The notes below the pieces were generated by a model. That model did no database searches, was not told the DNA's origin, and saw only the letters and a program-made list of their open reading frames with translations. From Chromatiaceae bacterium (GTDB taxonomy: Bacteria > Pseudomonadota > Gammaproteobacteria > Chromatiales > Chromatiaceae), in assembly GCA_013426805.1 (NCBI GenBank), contig JACDZG010000028.1, positions 1-64,000 on the forward strand: a DNA stretch of 64,000 nucleotides. The letters are read 5' to 3'. Shown here piece after piece: positions 62,101-64,000 of the stretch. The position numbers and the translations under genes were made by a program. Positions within the stretch are counted from its first letter, which is position 1; each line of letters opens with the position of its first letter.

Positions 62101-64000
62101 GAGGATCAGGCCGGTTATCGGCAGGAACTCCAGGAACAAATCCTGGGGCTGATCGCCGCGGGCGTCGAGGCCCATATCGTGGACCGCCCCGGCGGGATCT
62201 TCATTCGGCCCGCGGATCAGATCTCGGGCGAGGACCGGCTCCTGTTCCAGACTGTGGCCCGCGCCATCCTCAGCGACAGCCGGGGCACGCTGGCGGAGCA
62301 ACTCGGCCGGCGCGGTCCGCTGGAGCGGCGCCCGCCGCGCCTGCGGCCGAGCCGCACCGACGGCTGGGAGCGCGCTCCTGCGGCGCGGCCGGCGCGCGCG
62401 GCGGCCGGCACCCGCGCGGCCGCCCTGCTGTTCGACAACGGACTCGGGGGGTTTGCCCCCGACGGACGCGAGTATGTCATCACCATCGGACCCGACCAGA
62501 CGACGCCCGCGCCCTGGGTGAATGTGCTGGCCAATCCACTCTTCGGCAGCGTCGTCTCGGAGAGCGGCGCGGCCTACACTTGGAGCGAAAACGCCCACGA
62601 GTTCCGCCTGACGCCCTGGCACAATGACCCGGTCGCCGACCCGAGCGGCGAGGCGTTTTACATCCGCGACGAGGACAGCGGCCGCTTCTGGTCGCCCACG
62701 CTGCTGCCCTGCCGCGGCGCCACTCCCTATGTCAGCCGGCACGGTTTCGGCTACAGCGTCTTCGAGCACACCGAGGATGGCATCGCGTCGGAACTCTGGG
62801 TCTACGTGGCGCTGGACGCACCCGTCAAGTTCTCGGTCCTGAAGCTACGCAACCGCTCGGACCGGGTGCGTCGACTCTCCGCGACCGGCTACGTGGAATG
62901 GGTCCTGGGCGATCTGCGCCCCAAGACGGCCCCCTATCTCATCACCGAGATCGACCCACGCAGCGGCGCCCTGCTCGCGCGCAATCCGTACAACACCGAG
63001 TTCGCCCATCATCTCGCCTTTTTCGATGTAGACGACCCCGCCCGCGGCTACAGCGGCGACCGGACCGAATTCATCGGGCGCAATGGGTCCTTGCGCCATC
63101 CGGCCGCGCTGCTGCGCACCGGGCTCTCGGGCAAGGTCGGCGCCGCCCTGGACGCCTGCGCCGCGCTCCAGGTGGCCGTTGCACTGGACCCCGGCGAGGA
63201 ACAGGAGATCGTCTTCCGACTCGGCGTCACCGGTCGACGCGGTTCGGACGACCCCGGCAACGCGGTCTATTCCGGTCGCGGCACCGCGGCAGCCCGCGCC
63301 GCACTGGATGCCGTGCGGCAACACTGGCAGCACACACTGGGCGCCGTGCAGGTGGAGACCCCGGACCCGGCGCTCGACTGCCTGGCCAATGGCTGGCTGC
63401 TGTACCAGACCATCGCCTGCCGCCTGTGGGCGCGCAGCGGCTACTACCAGTCGGGCGGCGCCTTCGGCTTCCGCGACCAGCTGCAGGATGTCGCCGCGCT
63501 CATTCACTGCGAGCCCGCGCTGATCCGCGGCCAACTGCTGCTCAGCGCCAGCCGTCAGTTCCCGGAAGGCGATGTGCAGCACTGGTGGCATCCGCCCACC
63601 GGCCGCGGCGTGCGCACCCGCTGCTCCGACGACTATCTGTGGCTGCCGCTGGTGACCGCGCGCTACTGTCTGGCCACCGGGGATACCGGCGTGCTGGATG
63701 AGCCGGTGGGGTTCCTGGAAGGCCGCCTGGTCAGCGGCGAGGACGACTCCTATTACGACCTGCCCGGTCAGTCCGACGAAACGGCGACCCTCTACCAGCA
63801 CTGCGTGCGCGCCATCCTGCACGGTCTGCGGTTCGGCGAGCATGGTCTGCCGCTGATGGGCTCGGGCGACTGGAACGACGGCATGAACCTGGTGGGAATC
63901 AAGGGTCGGGGCGAGAGTGTCTGGCTCGGCTTCTTCCTCTACGACGTGCTGATGCGCTTCAGCGCGGTCGCGGACCGGCACGGCGACCACGCCTTCGTCG
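56179..64000 (+). CDS. ndvB: Cyclic beta-1,2-glucan synthase (NdvB/ChvB family), 3' end outside window
   Basis: The frame is open from ATG 56179 to the right edge, 2607 codons so far. Domains in order: N-terminal region; membrane helices at about residues 416-437 and 445-475; a GT84 glycosyltransferase with VITLDTDTQLPRDAARELIG (DxD, about 634-650) and RHRWIRGDWQIAGWLLP; more helices at about 830-873 and 958-995; a glucoamylase-like domain (YNFLYDEAHHLLAIGYHVGE; ESGYNTVDLQSNYQYRAFG; MVHHQGMSLLALAYLL); and a C-terminal GH94 phosphorylase-like domain ending near GSGDWNDGMNLVG (catalytic Asp about 2565). The enzyme primes, extends, cyclises and trims beta-1,2-glucans at the inner membrane, used as periplasmic osmoregulators. 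About 250 residues probably lie beyond the window. It starts 69 bases after hsdR. Confidence 0.93.
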   Translation, partial: MAMREIRFGWLSGFTGKNTARPVGDEPPLRAELFSAVQMEQHGKALAAAHVLTPEHASDRLLVRLTANERTLIDCCALLMQAATATRRIAPAGEWLLDNFYLIEEQIRTAKRHLPKGYSRELPRLRAGPSAGLPRVYDIALEIIAHGDGRVDPENLSRFVAAYQEVTTLKLGELWAIPIMLRLALIENLRRVAVRVSAGRADQDLADGWADQLTAMAETDPKNLILVIADMARSNPPMSSAFVAELARRLQGQGAALALPLTWIEQHLADANLTIEQLVQTENQQQAAAQVSIGNSIGSLRFLGAMDWREFVETMSLVERTLREDPAALYARMDFATRDRYRHVVERIAKRGRRAESEVARAAIDLAGAGAGRADDTERTGHVGFYLIDNGLPLLERRVRARLGLVDRLQRRGRRIPLILYLGGITLIAVLFTANLLASAAAAPGWLLALLGVLALLGTSQLAVALVNWLATLLATPYPLPRIDLDTGIPQQLRTLVITPTMLTSAAGIDALIEALEVRFLANRDDSLHFGLLTDLRDAPVETLPEDQSLLDLAARGIAALNERYPREQGDTFYLFHRSRRWNAQEQVWMGYERKRGKLADLNALLRGELGDQVAERFALVVGDTRPLLGLRYVITLDTDTQLPRDAARELIGAMAHPLNRPRYDAARGRVCAGYGILQPRVAVSLPGANRSRYARLHGSDAGIDPYTHAISDVYQDWFQEGSFIGKGIYDVAAFEQALGGRFPDNQILSHDLLEGCYARSGLLSDVQLYEDYPATYHADVSRRHRWIRGDWQIAGWLLPWVPDAAGGRRKNALSALSRWKLADNLRRSLVPAALTLLFVLGWLLVSAPWFWTLSVLGIVLVPALLTALLGGLRKPGDVRWGQHLAAEVRAAGRQLMQAGFTIACLPYEAYFSLDAVVRTLWRMGVSRERLLEWTASGDQTAGPHGLRDCYRHMAAAPTLALLTALAVAALHPAALSAAAPLLLLWLAAPALAWWLSRPRLQRPARLSLEQTHFLRASARKTWAFFETFVGAEDHWLPPDNYQEYPAPVVAHRTSPTNLGLSLLANLAAYDFGYLPAGALLERTAHALRTMAGLERYRGHFYNWYDTQSLRPLAPLYVSAVDSGNLAGHLLTLQPGLLELVDAPILNARWPAGLDDTLRILTATLDGALPDALADVRRQLDAALRTPPTTPAAVHQCLDALAAGAAAGVAGLRPNADREANYWAQALARQCRATLDELLFLAPWLELPAGSTDPTPIDTIPTLRQLAQLPDTTLPPLLAEAGRRARERISALEILALQAGELAQMDYNFLYDEAHHLLAIGYHVGERRLDTSYYDLLASEARLASFVAIAQGQLPQENWFALGRLLTSAAGEPTLLSWSGSMFEYLMPLLVMPTYDNTLLDQTYRAAVARQIAYGKARGVPWGVSESGYNTVDLQSNYQYRAFGVPGLGLKRGLAEDLVIAPYASALALMVAPEAACVNLQRLAAAGFTGRFGFYEAIDYTTARVPHGQASALVRSFMVHHQGMSLLALAYLLLDRPMQRRFASAPLFQATALLLQERIPKTPAFYSHTSESVTDFRPAGTGQEAPVRVFSSPNTRLPQVQLLSNGRYHVMITNAGGGYSRWKDLAVTRWREDSTRDADGSFCYLRDPATNACWSTTYQPTLKQPDSFETIFSEGRAEFRRRDYELDSYTEIVVSPEDDIELRRMRLTNRSRTRRVIEVTSYAEVVLAPAAADALHPAFSNLFVQTEVLDPRPAILCTRRPRSPEERTPWMFHLMAARGAEHGTVSYETDRLRFIGRGRGLAAPAALTTDGPLSGTAGSVLDPIVAIRYCITLDPDQSVMLDRVTGIGDTRADALALVEKYQDQRLADRCFDLAWTHSQVVLRQLNASPADAQLYGHLAGSILYTNASLRAEPSVLIQNHRGQSGLWSHAVSGDVPLVLLQIGDPENIALVHQLVQAHAWWRLKGLSVDLVIWNEDQAGYRQELQEQILGLIAAGVEAHIVDRPGGIFIRPADQISGEDRLLFQTVARAILSDSRGTLAEQLGRRGPLERRPPRLRPSRTDGWERAPAARPARAAAGTRAAALLFDNGLGGFAPDGREYVITIGPDQTTPAPWVNVLANPLFGSVVSESGAAYTWSENAHEFRLTPWHNDPVADPSGEAFYIRDEDSGRFWSPTLLPCRGATPYVSRHGFGYSVFEHTEDGIASELWVYVALDAPVKFSVLKLRNRSDRVRRLSATGYVEWVLGDLRPKTAPYLITEIDPRSGALLARNPYNTEFAHHLAFFDVDDPARGYSGDRTEFIGRNGSLRHPAALLRTGLSGKVGAALDACAALQVAVALDPGEEQEIVFRLGVTGRRGSDDPGNAVYSGRGTAAARAALDAVRQHWQHTLGAVQVETPDPALDCLANGWLLYQTIACRLWARSGYYQSGGAFGFRDQLQDVAALIHCEPALIRGQLLLSASRQFPEGDVQHWWHPPTGRGVRTRCSDDYLWLPLVTARYCLATGDTGVLDEPVGFLEGRLVSGEDDSYYDLPGQSDETATLYQHCVRAILHGLRFGEHGLPLMGSGDWNDGMNLVGIKGRGESVWLGFFLYDVLMRFSAVADRHGDHAFV

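Noticed and set aside
56212-63990. Several long minus-strand frames (for example 56212-57909, 57991-59868, 61465-62769, 62845-63990)
   Set aside because: All are antisense to the cyclic glucan synthase, which reads through with clear domains; their composition is Gln/Arg/His-rich shadow protein.

Overview
The window is GC-rich bacterial chromosome with dense genes on both strands. The family mix suggests a gammaproteobacterium close to the purple sulfur bacteria (Chromatiales): a HydF-type hydrogenase maturase, a carotenoid oxygenase, an indolepyruvate oxidoreductase next to phenylacetate-CoA ligases, DUF29, REP-associated transposases and a cyclic beta-1,2-glucan synthase. No rRNA or photosynthesis gene is present, so this placement is an inference.

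Layout. 1-8.4 kb is a scrap yard: the 5' part of an IS1634-type transposase, a frameshifted hydF, an AAA ATPase with a cut-off partner, a cobalt-transporter remnant (cbiN, gutted cbiQ, intact cbiO), a gutted ATPase/DUF3226 pair, then a Fur/Zur-type regulator with a DUF1826 gene, a secreted coiled-coil protein and a ParA fragment. 8.4-14 kb holds yceI, a three-gene ABC transporter/DUF3299 lipoprotein operon behind a Zur-box-like palindrome, a lytic transglycosylase, a NUDIX hydrolase and a YcbK-type peptidase. 14.4-25 kb is mostly housekeeping: an RNB ribonuclease, ygfZ, a REPIN-flanked RAYT transposase, lysS, prfB with its programmed frameshift, a second RAYT, and three genes ending in a flavin reductase. 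25-28 kb carries a four-gene HprK-related kinase A / PqqD-like / nucleotidyltransferase cluster. 28-34 kb has clpB, an HD-domain gene and a patatin type V autotransporter preceded by a collapsed paralog. 34-36 kb holds broken toxin-antitoxin genes and repeats.

36-45 kb has a carotenoid oxygenase, a DUF29 gene, an operon for aryl-pyruvate oxidation and aryl-acetate activation (iorA-iorB-paaK-ACT-paaK) and an ADP-ribosylglycohydrolase. 45-56 kb is a defence island: an OLD-type ATPase/TOPRIM nuclease lying between two copies of the hsdM promoter, then hsdM, a gutted abi gene, hsdS, two uncharacterised genes and hsdR. From 56.2 kb to the right edge runs one giant gene for cyclic beta-1,2-glucan synthase.

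The most striking pattern is how many genes keep both ends but have lost their middle (cbiQ, the AAA/DUF3226 pair, a patatin paralog, a BrnT/antitoxin pair fused into one frame, hsdM and abi). Several others carry one-base frameshifts (hydF, the vapB-like antitoxin). Either deletion between short repeats is common in this lineage or the assembly collapses such regions, so read-level checking matters. The best candidates for undescribed biology are the two-gene cassette between hsdS and hsdR, the OLD nuclease inserted at the hsdM promoter, and the peptide-handling HprK-related cluster with its six-cysteine secreted protein.
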